Below, one piece after another: positions 31,727 to 41,370 of a stretch of 64,000 bases of DNA. The stretch lies in assembly GCA_040544425.1 (NCBI GenBank), contig JBEONO010000001.1, positions 248,001 to 312,000 on the forward strand, written 5' to 3'. The DNA is from Solimicrobium sp040544425. Its GTDB lineage: Bacteria; Pseudomonadota; Gammaproteobacteria; Burkholderiales; Burkholderiaceae_D. The notes beneath the pieces were generated by a model. It ran no database searches and was not told where the DNA came from. It saw only the letters and a program-made list of their open reading frames with translations. Numbering within the stretch: position 1 is the first letter of the stretch; every line of letters begins with the position of its first letter. The translations under genes were made by a program, and so were the position numbers.

Positions 31727-34387
31727 ATGCGAAAAATTGGAGCCCACCAATCGGGCGGCGCGGCAGTTGAAAAAAGCAAACTGATGCAAGCGGCTGTCTG
31801 CGCACTCGCGCTGGCGATGATCATGCCACTGAGCGCGCAGGGGGCTGAGGTGCGAGCCGAGGCCGAGGCGCGCGCCCGCAGCGTGGTCGCGCAGATGAGC
31901 ATGGACGAGAAGTTCGAGCAACTACTGAACGTGGCACCTGCCGTGCCGCGGCTTGGCATACCTGCCTACAACTGGTGGACCGAGTCGCTGCACGGCGCGC
32001 TGGGTCCGCTGGCGACGACCAATTTTCCTGAACCAATTGGTCTGGCCGCCAGTTTCGATGCGCCGCTGCTGCAGCACGTTGGCGCGGCGATCAGCACCGA
32101 GGTGCGCGCACTGCACACGCTGGGACGCGCGAGTGGACATTTGGGACATATCGGCACGGGCCTCGACACCTGGTCGCCCAACATCAATATTTTTCGCGAC
32201 CCACGCTGGGGACGCGGCCAGGAAACCTACGGCGAAGATCCGCATCTGACGGCAACGCTGGGGGTTGCCTTTATCCGCGGCATTCAGGGCAGCAATCCCG
32301 ATTTGCCGGATGTAATCGCCACGCCCAAGCATTTCGCCGTGCACAGCGGACCGGAATCGACCCGCCATCTGGCCGATGTGTTCGTCTCGGCGCATGATCT
32401 GGAAGACACCTATTTGCCCGCTTTTCGCGCCGCGATCGTCGAGGGCAAGGCCGGTTCCATCATGTGCGCCTACAACCGCATCAACGGCCAGCCTGCCTGC
32501 GGCAGCGAGCTGCTGATGAAGCAGCATTTGCGCCTTGCCTGGGGTTTTCAGGGCTATGTGGTATCCGACTGCGATGCAGTGTCTGACATTGCCGAGCAAC
32601 ACCGGTATGCCCCCGACCCGGCCGCAGCAGTCGCGGTTGCCTTGCAAGCCGGGACCGACAACGAGTGCAATACCAGAACCTTGAGCGAAACGCCGGGATT
32701 GGCTGCACGATATCGCGAAGCGTGGCTGCGCGGCCTGATCAGCGTCGGGGATATCGACCAGGCGCTGGTGCGCCTGTTCTCTGCACGCTACCGGAACGGC
32801 GATCTTGCCGGCCTGTCGCAACGCCAGCTCAGCGCCGTGCCGGTCAGCGCCATCGGATCACCCGCAAATCAGGAGCTTGCGCTACAGGCCGCGATCCGCA
32901 GCCTGGTGCTGCTGAAGAACGACGGTGTGTTGCCGTTCAAGGCTGATTTGAAGTTGGCCGTGATCGGACCGCTGGCCGACGCGACGCGCGTATTGCGCGG
33001 CAATTATTCATCGACTCAGTCGGCGCCGCCGATTTCGGTGGTGCAGGGCCTGCGCCAGGCGCTGCCAAAGGCGCAGATCAGGCTGGTTCACGCCGCTGCC
33101 TCAATTACCGATGGCGACCCGGTGCCGACTTCCGCCTTGCTCTCGCCAGACGGCAAGCCGGGCCTGCTTGCCGAATATTTCAACCGTCATGGCGACCAGT
33201 ATGAGAGCCGGGCGGTGGTGAGCCGTATCGAGCCGGGACTGGAAGGGCATGGCCTCGAACTCAAGGAGGTTGCCGACCACCATAAGGTCGTCTGGGATGG
33301 CTTTCTGGTCGTCCCCGAGACCGGCGCCTACCGTCTGGGTGTAAGCGGCGTCACGGGCGCGTTGACTGTGGCAGGCCAACCGGCCGTTGCAGCGACGAGC
33401 TATTCACAATGGGGCGAGCCGCTGCAACTGCGCACCGTGCAGCTGGAAAAGGGAGAGCGCTACCCATTGCACTTCGAGGCCGAGACCGGCAGCACTGGCG
33501 TCCCTGGCCTGTTCTGGAAGCGGATTTCAAGCGACGCGGATGCCGACCTGAAACGCGATACTGCCGATGCCGACGTGATCGTTGCCGTGGTTGGCCTGAC
33601 GTCGGATCTGGAAGGCGAGGAAATGGCGGTCAAGGTGGACGGATTTGCAGGGGGTGACAGGACCTCGCTGGACCTGCCGAGCGAGCAGCGTCAGTTGCTG
33701 GAACGCGCCAGGGCGCTGGGCAAACCGCTGGTGGTGGTGCTGATGAACGGCAGCGCGATCGACCTGTCGTGGGCAAAAGATAATGCCGCGGCGATTCTGG
33801 AAGCCTGGTATCCCGGCCAGTCGGGCGGCCTGGCCATTGCAAACGTTCTGACCGGGCGCGCCAATCCGGGTGGACGTCTGCCGCTGACGTTCTACCGCAG
33901 CCTGGCCGATCTGCCGCCCTTCGAGGATTACCGCATGCAGGGCCGGACCTATCGCTATTACGGCGGCACACCGGTCTATCCCTTCGGCGCGGGCCTGAGC
34001 TATACGAGTTTTCGCTATACGTCGCTGCAGATCGTGCCGCTGAAGGGTGGCCCGGAAAACGGCGTGCTGGTCAGTACCGAGATCAGTAACACCGGCGCGC
34101 TGGATGGGGATGAGGTGGCCCAGCTGTATCTGACCCCACCGGGTTTCGAGGGCGCGCCGCGCCTGGCTCTGCGCGGCTTCCAGCGCCTGACGCTGAAAGC
34201 GGGCGAACATCGGAAGATCAGTTTCCGGCTGACGCAGCGCGACCTGAGTTTTGTCACGCGCGACGGTGTCCGGCAATTGACGCCGGGGCAGTATCTGGTG
34301 AGCGTGGGCTCCGGGCAACCGGGTGCGGGCGGGGCGGGCCAACAGGCGCAACTGATCATGAATCGCAGCGTACTTCTTAAACCATAA
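31727..34387 (+). CDS. Exported GH3 beta-glucosidase/beta-xylosidase with PA14 insert
   Basis: A secreted glycoside hydrolase of 886 aa. A long n-region precedes a signal peptide (MQAAVCALALAMIMPLSAQG). The GH3 N-domain has NWWTESLHGAL, FRDPRWGRGQETYGEDP and the nucleophile Asp in YVVSDCDAV. The GH3 C-domain is interrupted by a PA14 carbohydrate-binding insert (AEYFNRHGDQYESRAV through GVSGVTGALTVAGQ) and ends with an Fn3-like domain (EISNTGALDGDEVAQLYL). This build is common in xylan 1,4-beta-xylosidases, so xylo-oligosaccharides are the likeliest substrate, though beta-glucosides are possible. The esterase gene follows by 18 bases. Confidence 0.9.
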   Translation: MRKIGAHQSGGAAVEKSKLMQAAVCALALAMIMPLSAQGAEVRAEAEARARSVVAQMSMDEKFEQLLNVAPAVPRLGIPAYNWWTESLHGALGPLATTNFPEPIGLAASFDAPLLQHVGAAISTEVRALHTLGRASGHLGHIGTGLDTWSPNINIFRDPRWGRGQETYGEDPHLTATLGVAFIRGIQGSNPDLPDVIATPKHFAVHSGPESTRHLADVFVSAHDLEDTYLPAFRAAIVEGKAGSIMCAYNRINGQPACGSELLMKQHLRLAWGFQGYVVSDCDAVSDIAEQHRYAPDPAAAVAVALQAGTDNECNTRTLSETPGLAARYREAWLRGLISVGDIDQALVRLFSARYRNGDLAGLSQRQLSAVPVSAIGSPANQELALQAAIRSLVLLKNDGVLPFKADLKLAVIGPLADATRVLRGNYSSTQSAPPISVVQGLRQALPKAQIRLVHAAASITDGDPVPTSALLSPDGKPGLLAEYFNRHGDQYESRAVVSRIEPGLEGHGLELKEVADHHKVVWDGFLVVPETGAYRLGVSGVTGALTVAGQPAVAATSYSQWGEPLQLRTVQLEKGERYPLHFEAETGSTGVPGLFWKRISSDADADLKRDTADADVIVAVVGLTSDLEGEEMAVKVDGFAGGDRTSLDLPSEQRQLLERARALGKPLVVVLMNGSAIDLSWAKDNAAAILEAWYPGQSGGLAIANVLTGRANPGGRLPLTFYRSLADLPPFEDYRMQGRTYRYYGGTPVYPFGAGLSYTSFRYTSLQIVPLKGGPENGVLVSTEISNTGALDGDEVAQLYLTPPGFEGAPRLALRGFQRLTLKAGEHRKISFRLTQRDLSFVTRDGVRQLTPGQYLVSVGSGQPGAGGAGQQAQLIMNRSVLLKP

Positions 34388-34405
34388 TTTCGACCTGGAG
34401 AAATA

Positions 34406-35332
34406 ATGAGGCAAGCCACTTTTACACTGGTCGGGCTGACGCTGGCATGGGTGCTGAATGTGCCGGCCATGGCGCAGAACGACGTAATGACGCCGATTGC
34501 CACGCCGGCCCAACCCACTGCGGTCACCCTGAACTCGGGCGAGCTGCCAGGTGCAGGCGTGCCGGAAAGCTGGCACAGCCAGTACAACAGCGTGTTTGCG
34601 CGCAACGTCACGGTGGCTACGCTGACGCCATTTCTGCCGCCAGCAGACAAGGCTAGTGGTGCCGCAGTAATCATCGCCCCAGGCGGTGGCTTTCGCACGC
34701 TGTCAATGGAAAACGAAGGCTGGCAGGTGGCCCGGGCGCTGGCCGACCGGGGCGTGGCGGCATTTGTGCTGAAGTACCGACTGATCCAGACGCCGCCCGA
34801 CCTCGCCGGATTCGAGCGTGCCATGGCCGAGCTGTTTTCGGGTATTGCCACGCGGCCGGACGCATCCCTGGATCCCGCCACCACCTACGCACCGCAGATT
34901 GCCGACGCGCGCGCCGCTTTCGCGCTGGTACGTGCACACGCCGGACAGTGGCATGTGGATGCCGACCGGATCGGCATGCTCGGCTTTTCGGCCGGTGCCA
35001 TGCTGACCATGTCGACCACCCTGTACGGACAGGACGCCAGACCTGCCTTTATCGGCACAATCTACGGGCCGTTGGGGGCAGTGACTGTGCCCGCCAACGC
35101 ACCGCCGTTATTCATTGCGCTGGCCGCGGACGATCCCTTTTTCGGTAACTCGGGCTACGGCCTGATCGATAGCTGGCGCCATGCTGGACGGCCGGTGGAG
35201 TTTCATTTGTTCGAACAGGGTGGACATGGTTTCGGCATGTATCAGAAGAGCACCACCAGTACCGGTTGGTTCGACAGCTACACGCGCTGGCTGGGCATGC
35301 ACGGCTACCTGCAGCCCAGACCGGTTGAATGA
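34406..35332 (+). CDS. Exported alpha/beta-hydrolase, probable acetyl(xylan) esterase
   Basis: A 308-aa secreted hydrolase with signal peptide MRQATFTLVGLTLAWVLNVP then AMAQ. The oxyanion-hole region is IIAPGGGFRTLSMENEGWQVA, the nucleophile elbow is GFSAG, an acid lies in ALAADDPFF, and the base His in EQGGHGFGM. This is the BD-FAE/acetylesterase type that removes acetyl groups from hemicellulose oligosaccharides. Pairing with the GH3 enzyme in one operon supports hemicellulose debranching; the exact substrate is inferred. Confidence 0.85.
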   Translation: MRQATFTLVGLTLAWVLNVPAMAQNDVMTPIATPAQPTAVTLNSGELPGAGVPESWHSQYNSVFARNVTVATLTPFLPPADKASGAAVIIAPGGGFRTLSMENEGWQVARALADRGVAAFVLKYRLIQTPPDLAGFERAMAELFSGIATRPDASLDPATTYAPQIADARAAFALVRAHAGQWHVDADRIGMLGFSAGAMLTMSTTLYGQDARPAFIGTIYGPLGAVTVPANAPPLFIALAADDPFFGNSGYGLIDSWRHAGRPVEFHLFEQGGHGFGMYQKSTTSTGWFDSYTRWLGMHGYLQPRPVE

Positions 35333-35388
35333 GTCACCGGCGGATTTATCCGAGATTTGCGTTTCAATTCGCCGGTACGATCATCCGA

Positions 35389-36381
35389 TTATTGTTTTTG
35401 CAGGACCAACACGCGAAACGTGTCTGCAATACCCGGAGGTCTTTCTTCACCCTTGGCCGGGCCATAGTCAGCAGTCGGCAAATAGATTCGATGCGCGGCA
35501 GGATCAACGGCGATGGTACGCGCACCCACCTGTGTCGGTATTGTGGCAACTGGCTGAAATTTGCCGTCAACTTCACCCACCACCGTGACAGTGCCATCAC
35601 GACCGTTGGCGCTGAATGCGTAACCATCCATGACTGCCACGCCGTCCGGTCCGCTGCCAATTGGAACCTGACCAAGTACTTTACCGCCGGTGCTGGTGAC
35701 CATCATCACGCTGTTGGCGCACACGGAATACAGGCGCTGTTTGTCATCGATGGCCAGGCCAGTCGGTTCTTCACAGGGTTTCAATGAAACCGGTTTTTTA
35801 AGCTTGTAGCTGGTCATGTTGATTGAGGCGATCTGGCCGGTGTCTTCCAGATTGAAATACACATTGCCGTCAGCGCCAGCCGCTGAAAATTCAGGCACGC
35901 CCGGCACTTTGACAGTAGCGACAACTTTCATGGTCCTGGCGTCGATAATGCTCACGTCTTTCGACTGGCCATTGTAGGTCACCACTTTGTGGGTGGCGGG
36001 GAGATACAGGATTGCGTCGGGTTTGTTACCGACTTTGATCGAACGGGTGACTGTCAGGGTTTTCAGATCAAACACAGCAACGGTGTCGGTTGCGCCGTTA
36101 CTGGTAAAACCGACGCCCAGATCTGTGGCAATCGCCACGCCATGCACGCCCTGCGTATCGGCGATGGTGCCGATCACTTTATCGGTCCCGGTATCAATCA
36201 CTTCGGTCTGCGTGCCATGTGTCACATACAGACGCTGCGCGCCGCTGTCCATGTAAATGTAATCCCACCGGGCAGCACCGCCGATTTTGATCGTGTCGAC
36301 CAGTTTGTAATCCGGTGGCGCGGCAAAGACCGAACCAGACAGGGCGAACATCATCAGGGAGAGTTTCAGCTTGGATTTCAT
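35389..36381 (-). CDS. Periplasmic YVTN/YncE-type beta-propeller protein
   Basis: A 330-aa exported protein (signal MKSKLKLSLMMFALSGSVFA) made of repeated beta-propeller blades with the YVTN-like pattern (LYVTHGTQTEVIDTGTDKVI, VAVFDLKTLTVTRSIKVG, VSIIDARTMKVVATVKVPG, SANGRDGTVTVVGEVD). Such proteins are often ligand- or DNA-binding propellers, but their roles are mostly unknown. It converges with the esterase gene, and its upstream side is a 600-base gap. Confidence 0.82.
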   Translation of the reverse strand: MKSKLKLSLMMFALSGSVFAAPPDYKLVDTIKIGGAARWDYIYMDSGAQRLYVTHGTQTEVIDTGTDKVIGTIADTQGVHGVAIATDLGVGFTSNGATDTVAVFDLKTLTVTRSIKVGNKPDAILYLPATHKVVTYNGQSKDVSIIDARTMKVVATVKVPGVPEFSAAGADGNVYFNLEDTGQIASINMTSYKLKKPVSLKPCEEPTGLAIDDKQRLYSVCANSVMMVTSTGGKVLGQVPIGSGPDGVAVMDGYAFSANGRDGTVTVVGEVDGKFQPVATIPTQVGARTIAVDPAAHRIYLPTADYGPAKGEERPPGIADTFRVLVLQKQ

Positions 36382-36805
36382 GAATGTTTTCCTTGTAAAG
36401 AATGGTTGTCAGAGAGATTGCGGCGGAATTTCAAACTATTCTGTTGCGCGAGCAAGGGAGATACTATCCCAACTAACTCAGTTGGTGCTTGAAGATACAA
36501 CCAGGCCCTCTAACTGAATGATTCGATCCTGCTTGCCTGCGTATTTTTCTTTCGCTTGCTCCAGACGGTTCTTTCGCTGCCGATTTTAAAATTCGGGCAA
36601 CGGCACAATGCAGGATCAAAGATGGTTTGCCGCGCTACAAGTTATCAAATTATTTTATCGAATCGCTAAACTCAGTCATTTAAACGCCGTTAACGAATTG
36701 AGTGGTGGCTTGTATCCTGCCTGATCGTCGAACTCTGCAAGGCAGTGCAATTCTTGCGGTTATAGAGGAAATTACCTCATTTTTTGTCTGAATTGAGGTG
36801 ATTTA
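36382..36805. other. Intergenic region, AT-rich, no gene seen
   Basis: Divergent promoter space between the YVTN propeller gene and the signalling operon. No RNA gene or repeat stands out. Confidence 0.35.
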
Positions 36806-36895
36806 ATGCGTGAAATCGTTCAGAATGTAGCCCTATGGCAATTTTTGCATTTGCGCCCGGAAGCGCTGGCGTTAAGCGAATTGATGGCAATTTAA
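36806..36895 (+). CDS. Possible small protein or leader peptide (29 aa)
   Basis: An ATG five bases after a strong ribosome site (GAGGTG) opens a 29-codon frame ending in TAA, peptide MREIVQNVALWQFLHLRPEA followed by LALSELMAI. It lies 90 bases before the HDOD kinase gene, in a stretch that otherwise lacks genes. The peptide is amphipathic with no recognised family. It may be a leader peptide, an independent small protein or chance. Confidence 0.35.
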   Translation: MREIVQNVALWQFLHLRPEALALSELMAI

Positions 36896-37051
36896 TCAGG
36901 TCTGCATGGTAATGCGAGGCTGAATAATTATCGGACAAGGTGCACGGACGGACCTTGCTGATAATCAGATTTTTTCAGGGAGCGGACGATTAAAACGTCT
37001 CAACACACTATTGATATACGCAGCCGACTTGAAGCTGCGCGCCTGCCCGCG

Positions 37052-39112
37052 ATGCCTGAAACTTTGCTGAAGTTGATGGAGCAGTGTCAATCCGAGGTGG
37101 TCGGGATGGCCGTGCTGTTGCGTCTGGTTGAACAAGACGTGGCGGTGACCGCCAGAATCCTTTCGATTGCCAACAGTTCGGCGTATTCGCGCGGCGGCCA
37201 GGCTGCGACGCTGGAGCTGGCAATCAAGACCATCGGGACCGAGATGATCAAGATCATCGTGATCAATGAATCGGTGTCGCAGGTGTTCGACAAAATGTCC
37301 AAATCGCAGGATGTCGATCTGAGCGCGTTCTGGCTGCATTCTCTGAAAGCCGGACTGGCCGCGCGCATCGTCGCGCAAAAAATTGCTTATTCCAATCCCG
37401 ACGAAGCTTACCTGGCAGGCATCCTGCACGACGTCGGCCGGCTGGCAATGCTGGCCGTGATGCCGCGCGAATACGGGGTTAACTTTCAGGCGGCCGACAA
37501 CGACGACCTGTGCGCCATCGAAGAACGCTCGATGCAGATTACCCATCCGGAAGCAGGATCCTGGCTGGTTGGTCAGTGGAAGCTGGACTCCTTCATTGCC
37601 GACAGTGTTCTGTATCACCACGAAGCTGCTGCGCGCCTGCAAGACTCGCATCCGCTGATCCGCATCACCCATCTGGCGCATAACCTGGCCAGCAGCGATG
37701 TCTCCGACCAAGAGCTGGAAAAATCAGGAGCCCTGTGCGCGCTGCGTATGGCCGATCTGCGCGAGATCCGCGACCAGATTGGCAGGGAGGTTCAGCAGGC
37801 GGCAAAGCACCTGAACCTCGACCTGAGTGCCAGAGCGAGTACGCCCAAGGCAGCCACCGCGGTCGAATCACCGGCCCAGCAAAAGATGATGGTGCAGTTG
37901 CACGACATGATGCTCAGCTCGACACTGGAACGTTCTTTCGCACAGCAGGGTGGCGAAACCGATTTGCTGGAAACCGTGACGCGCGCCGCCAGAATTTTGT
38001 TCAACTTCGATTGTGCGGTCCTGTTAGTGACCAATCCGACCGGCGACGCCCTGGTGGGCAGCCGCAGTGGCGAACATCGCCAACGGCTGGCTGATTTTGT
38101 GCTGCCACTGAATATGGAAAACAGCAGCATTGCGCACGCCGCACTGACGCGCCAGATTGGCTTCACACCCGCAGTCACGCCGACCATGCATGTGGTCGAA
38201 CAGCAGTTGCTGCGCCTGTTTGCGACCGAACACCTGGCCTGCGTGCCGCTGCATGTGGAGGGCACCTGTCTTGGCATGCTGCTCGGTGGTTTCAAAAGTT
38301 GGCGGATGGCGGAACTTCAGGGTCGGACCAAATTTTTGACGGCGTTTTGCAATCAGGCGGCCTCGGCCTTGAACACCAGGACGCATCAGACGGTTGAGAC
38401 GGCGCAGCAGGTCGATAAGCTGGCGCGTGAATATCGTGACGTGTCGCGCAAGATGGCGCATGAGGTCAATAACCCGCTTTCGATCATCAAGAATTATCTG
38501 GGCATTCTGGACCGCAAGTTGTCCGGCAGTCAGAGCAATACCGGTGAATTGGCAATTCTCAATGAAGAGATCGATCGGGTCGTCAAGATTATTGATGATT
38601 TTGCCCAGGCAAGTCCGGTGCAGCAGAGTGGTAAAACTGATCTGGCAGCAGTCGTCGCAGATGTCGTGCAGCTGTTTCGCAAGACCGGATTTGCTTCACC
38701 CTTGCTGCGCCTTGACAACCGCATGACGGAGCAGCATGTTGAAGTCAATGCAGCTGCCGATTCTTTGAAACAGATATTTGTGAACCTCATCAAGAATTCG
38801 ATCGAAGCGATACCGGGCGCAGGCCTGATCGAAATCGGCAGCAATGGAATCGTCAACCGCGACGGGATAGTTTACGTGTCCTTGTGGTTGAAAGATACCG
38901 GGCCGGGCATTCCACCCGAGATGATGAGCAAACTGTTTTCTCCAATACAAAGCAGCAAGGGGCAGGGACACAGTGGTCTCGGATTACATATTGTGCACGA
39001 CATGGTGAAAAAAATGCAGGGACTGATTACGTGTCAGACCAGCATGCTGGGTACGACATTTGAAATTCTATTGCCGTCAGCCCACCACGCGGAAAGCGTC
39101 GTGGCAAATTGA
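37052..39112 (+). CDS. HDOD-GAF sensor histidine kinase
   Basis: Domains in order are HDOD (residues about 1-200; PETLLKLMEQCQ, HDVGRLAMLAVMP), GAF (about 290-430), and a histidine-kinase core with H-box MAHEVNNPLSIIKNYL (about 468), N-box IKNSIEAIPGAG and G-box KDTGPGIPPEM, GLGLHIVHDM. It is soluble, 686 aa from the first ATG. The frame is open upstream and the preceding 21 codons look like the true start of the HDOD domain (IRSRLEAARLPAMPE). There is no ATG/GTG/TTG there, but an ATT at 36989 has AGGGAG six bases before it. The REC-GGDEF-EAL gene follows, its likely phosphorelay partner. Confidence 0.88.
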   Translation: MPETLLKLMEQCQSEVVGMAVLLRLVEQDVAVTARILSIANSSAYSRGGQAATLELAIKTIGTEMIKIIVINESVSQVFDKMSKSQDVDLSAFWLHSLKAGLAARIVAQKIAYSNPDEAYLAGILHDVGRLAMLAVMPREYGVNFQAADNDDLCAIEERSMQITHPEAGSWLVGQWKLDSFIADSVLYHHEAAARLQDSHPLIRITHLAHNLASSDVSDQELEKSGALCALRMADLREIRDQIGREVQQAAKHLNLDLSARASTPKAATAVESPAQQKMMVQLHDMMLSSTLERSFAQQGGETDLLETVTRAARILFNFDCAVLLVTNPTGDALVGSRSGEHRQRLADFVLPLNMENSSIAHAALTRQIGFTPAVTPTMHVVEQQLLRLFATEHLACVPLHVEGTCLGMLLGGFKSWRMAELQGRTKFLTAFCNQAASALNTRTHQTVETAQQVDKLAREYRDVSRKMAHEVNNPLSIIKNYLGILDRKLSGSQSNTGELAILNEEIDRVVKIIDDFAQASPVQQSGKTDLAAVVADVVQLFRKTGFASPLLRLDNRMTEQHVEVNAAADSLKQIFVNLIKNSIEAIPGAGLIEIGSNGIVNRDGIVYVSLWLKDTGPGIPPEMMSKLFSPIQSSKGQGHSGLGLHIVHDMVKKMQGLITCQTSMLGTTFEILLPSAHHAESVVAN

Positions 39113-39144
39113 CCTGTTATAACCTGATATGAAAATTGCTTAGT

Positions 39145-41358
39145 ATGACAAACTCGCTTTACCCAATTGTCTCGAACCGTGAATCGGATAGCAGAGGTCC
39201 GGTCGGACGTCTTGAACTGGCCGGGATACCGCGCCTGTTGCTGGTCGATGACGAACCGCGCCTGCTCAACAGTCTGTATGAAATTCTCTCCGGCTTTAAT
39301 TACCAGCTGATCACGGCCAGCACCGGTGCTGAAACCATCGAGCAGTTGCGCAAAGTGCATTTTGATCTGGTGCTGCTCGATCTGTGTCTGCCGGATATCA
39401 CCGGTCACGATGTGATGGACTTCATTAATCAGCAGGGCATCGACACCACCGTCATCGTACTGAGCGGTGACCGTGGTCTCGATGCACCGATCGGTGCCTT
39501 GCAGCGTGGTGCTTATGATTACCTGCGCAAGCCGTATCCGCAGGAAGCCTTGCTCAAGACCGTGGAAAACGCGCTGCACCGGCGCAAGCTGATTGCAGAA
39601 AATCGCGACATTAGCTGGCGTCTGGAGTGCTCGGAAAAACTGTATCGCTATCTGGTCGACAGCTCGCCCGATATTATCTACACCGTCAACACCGATGGCC
39701 GCTTCACCTTCATCAACGGCCGTGCCGAACAATTGCTCGGTTACCAGCCCGAAGAGATTATCGGCAAACATTATTCAGAACTGGTGCACGACGAAGACCT
39801 CGAACGCGCGCGCTTTGTGTTCAGTGAACGGCGCATCGGCAATCGTGCTTCGCGCAATATTGAATTGCGTCTGAAGCACAACGACTTGATCGAAAAAGCG
39901 CGTGATGTCGACTTTACGGTGATGTCAATTTCGTTTAATTCCATGGGCATGTATTCTGAGAAAAAAGGCAATCGCCATCGCCAGTTTCTCGGCACCTACG
40001 GCGTGGCGCGTGACATCACCGAAGCCAAGCGCGCCGAACAACTGATTCTGTATCAGGCCTATCACGATATTCTGACCGACCTGCCGAATCGCGCCCTGTT
40101 CCGCGACCGTCTGACGCTGTCACTGATTCAGGCCAAGCGCAACAAGACTGAACTGGCGGTGATGTTTGTCGATCTGGATCGCTTCAAGCTGGTCAACGAT
40201 ACCCTGGGTCACGTCAATGGCGACGAGTTATTGCAAATGGTGGCAGCGCGATTGCGTGACCGCCTCCGTGAAGGCGATACCCTGGCGCGCCTGGGTGGCG
40301 ATGAATTTACCCTGCTGTTACCGGACCTGCATGACAAGAGCGATGCGTCCCGGATTGCCGAGCAGATCGTGCAGTCCCTGAGTCAGCCGTTTGCGCTCGG
40401 TGACACCCAGGTCCATGTGTCGGCCAGTGTCGGCATTTCGACTTATCCTGGTGATGGCGATACCACGGACGACCTGATCTGTCATGCCGACATCGCCATG
40501 TACAAGGTCAAGGCACTGGGCAAGAACAGCTATCGCTTTTACGAAAGCGGCATGCAGGATGTGTCGCAGCAAAAAATTGCGCTCGAAGACCGCCTGCGTC
40601 TGGCGCTGGAGCGCGGCGAACTGGAAATGTATTACCAGCCGCAGATCAATGTCGAGACCGGTCAGATCGTCGGCGCGGAAAGTCTGATCCGCTGGAACCA
40701 TCCGCAGCGTGGCTTGCTCAATGCCGGCGAGTTCATGCCGTTTGCGGAAGAAAGCGGTTTGATCATGCAGATCAGCGACTGGATGCTTGATCCGGTGTGT
40801 CGCGATCTGTGCGAATGGAACAAGGTCAGCGAGCTGCCGCTTCGCTTATCCCTGAATCTGTCACCGCATTATCTGGATCGCGGTGACTTTGCGCAAAAGC
40901 TGCGCATGGCGATTCAGCGCCACGGTATCTCGGCTTCACAACTGGAGGTGGAAATTACCGAGAATCTGTCGATTCGCAATCAGCAGTACGCCACCGAACA
41001 GCTGGGCAAACTGTGTCAGCTTGGTGTGAGTATTGCGATTGATGATTTTGGTACCGGCTATTCTTCGTTGGCCTATCTGCACCGGTTTCCGGTCCACACC
41101 ATTAAAATCGATCAGTCGTTTGTGAAAGAAATTCACGATGTGGAGGGACACTATCCGGTGGTGCTGGCGATTATTTCCATCGCGCGCGGCCTGGGGCTGA
41201 ACGTGATTGCCGAAGGCGTCGAGACGGATACGCAGGCCAGTTATCTGGCGCAGGCCGGCTGCAATACGGTGCAAGGTTTTCTGTATCACAAGGCGTTGGC
41301 ACAGAACAAATTCCTGCAACTACTAACCAGCAATCGCAATGAATTTGCGCTCAAATAA
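39145..41358 (+). CDS. Response regulator with PAS, GGDEF and EAL domains
   Basis: This 737-aa protein links phosphorylation to cyclic-di-GMP. The N-terminal receiver has the acidic pair (LLVDDEPR) and phosphoacceptor Asp in LVLLDLCLPD. A PAS domain follows (YLVDSSPDIIYTVNTDGRFT), then GGDEF with an intact RLGGDEFTLLLP active site, and EAL with ESLIRW in place of EALIRW, but DDFGTGYSSL and EGVET are kept. Both synthesis and breakdown of c-di-GMP are therefore possible. A TTG at 39136 is an alternative start. Its neighbours are the HDOD kinase and a Sel1-repeat protein. Confidence 0.92.
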   Translation: MTNSLYPIVSNRESDSRGPVGRLELAGIPRLLLVDDEPRLLNSLYEILSGFNYQLITASTGAETIEQLRKVHFDLVLLDLCLPDITGHDVMDFINQQGIDTTVIVLSGDRGLDAPIGALQRGAYDYLRKPYPQEALLKTVENALHRRKLIAENRDISWRLECSEKLYRYLVDSSPDIIYTVNTDGRFTFINGRAEQLLGYQPEEIIGKHYSELVHDEDLERARFVFSERRIGNRASRNIELRLKHNDLIEKARDVDFTVMSISFNSMGMYSEKKGNRHRQFLGTYGVARDITEAKRAEQLILYQAYHDILTDLPNRALFRDRLTLSLIQAKRNKTELAVMFVDLDRFKLVNDTLGHVNGDELLQMVAARLRDRLREGDTLARLGGDEFTLLLPDLHDKSDASRIAEQIVQSLSQPFALGDTQVHVSASVGISTYPGDGDTTDDLICHADIAMYKVKALGKNSYRFYESGMQDVSQQKIALEDRLRLALERGELEMYYQPQINVETGQIVGAESLIRWNHPQRGLLNAGEFMPFAEESGLIMQISDWMLDPVCRDLCEWNKVSELPLRLSLNLSPHYLDRGDFAQKLRMAIQRHGISASQLEVEITENLSIRNQQYATEQLGKLCQLGVSIAIDDFGTGYSSLAYLHRFPVHTIKIDQSFVKEIHDVEGHYPVVLAIISIARGLGLNVIAEGVETDTQASYLAQAGCNTVQGFLYHKALAQNKFLQLLTSNRNEFALK

Positions 41359-41370
41359 GGGAGGGGGCGC

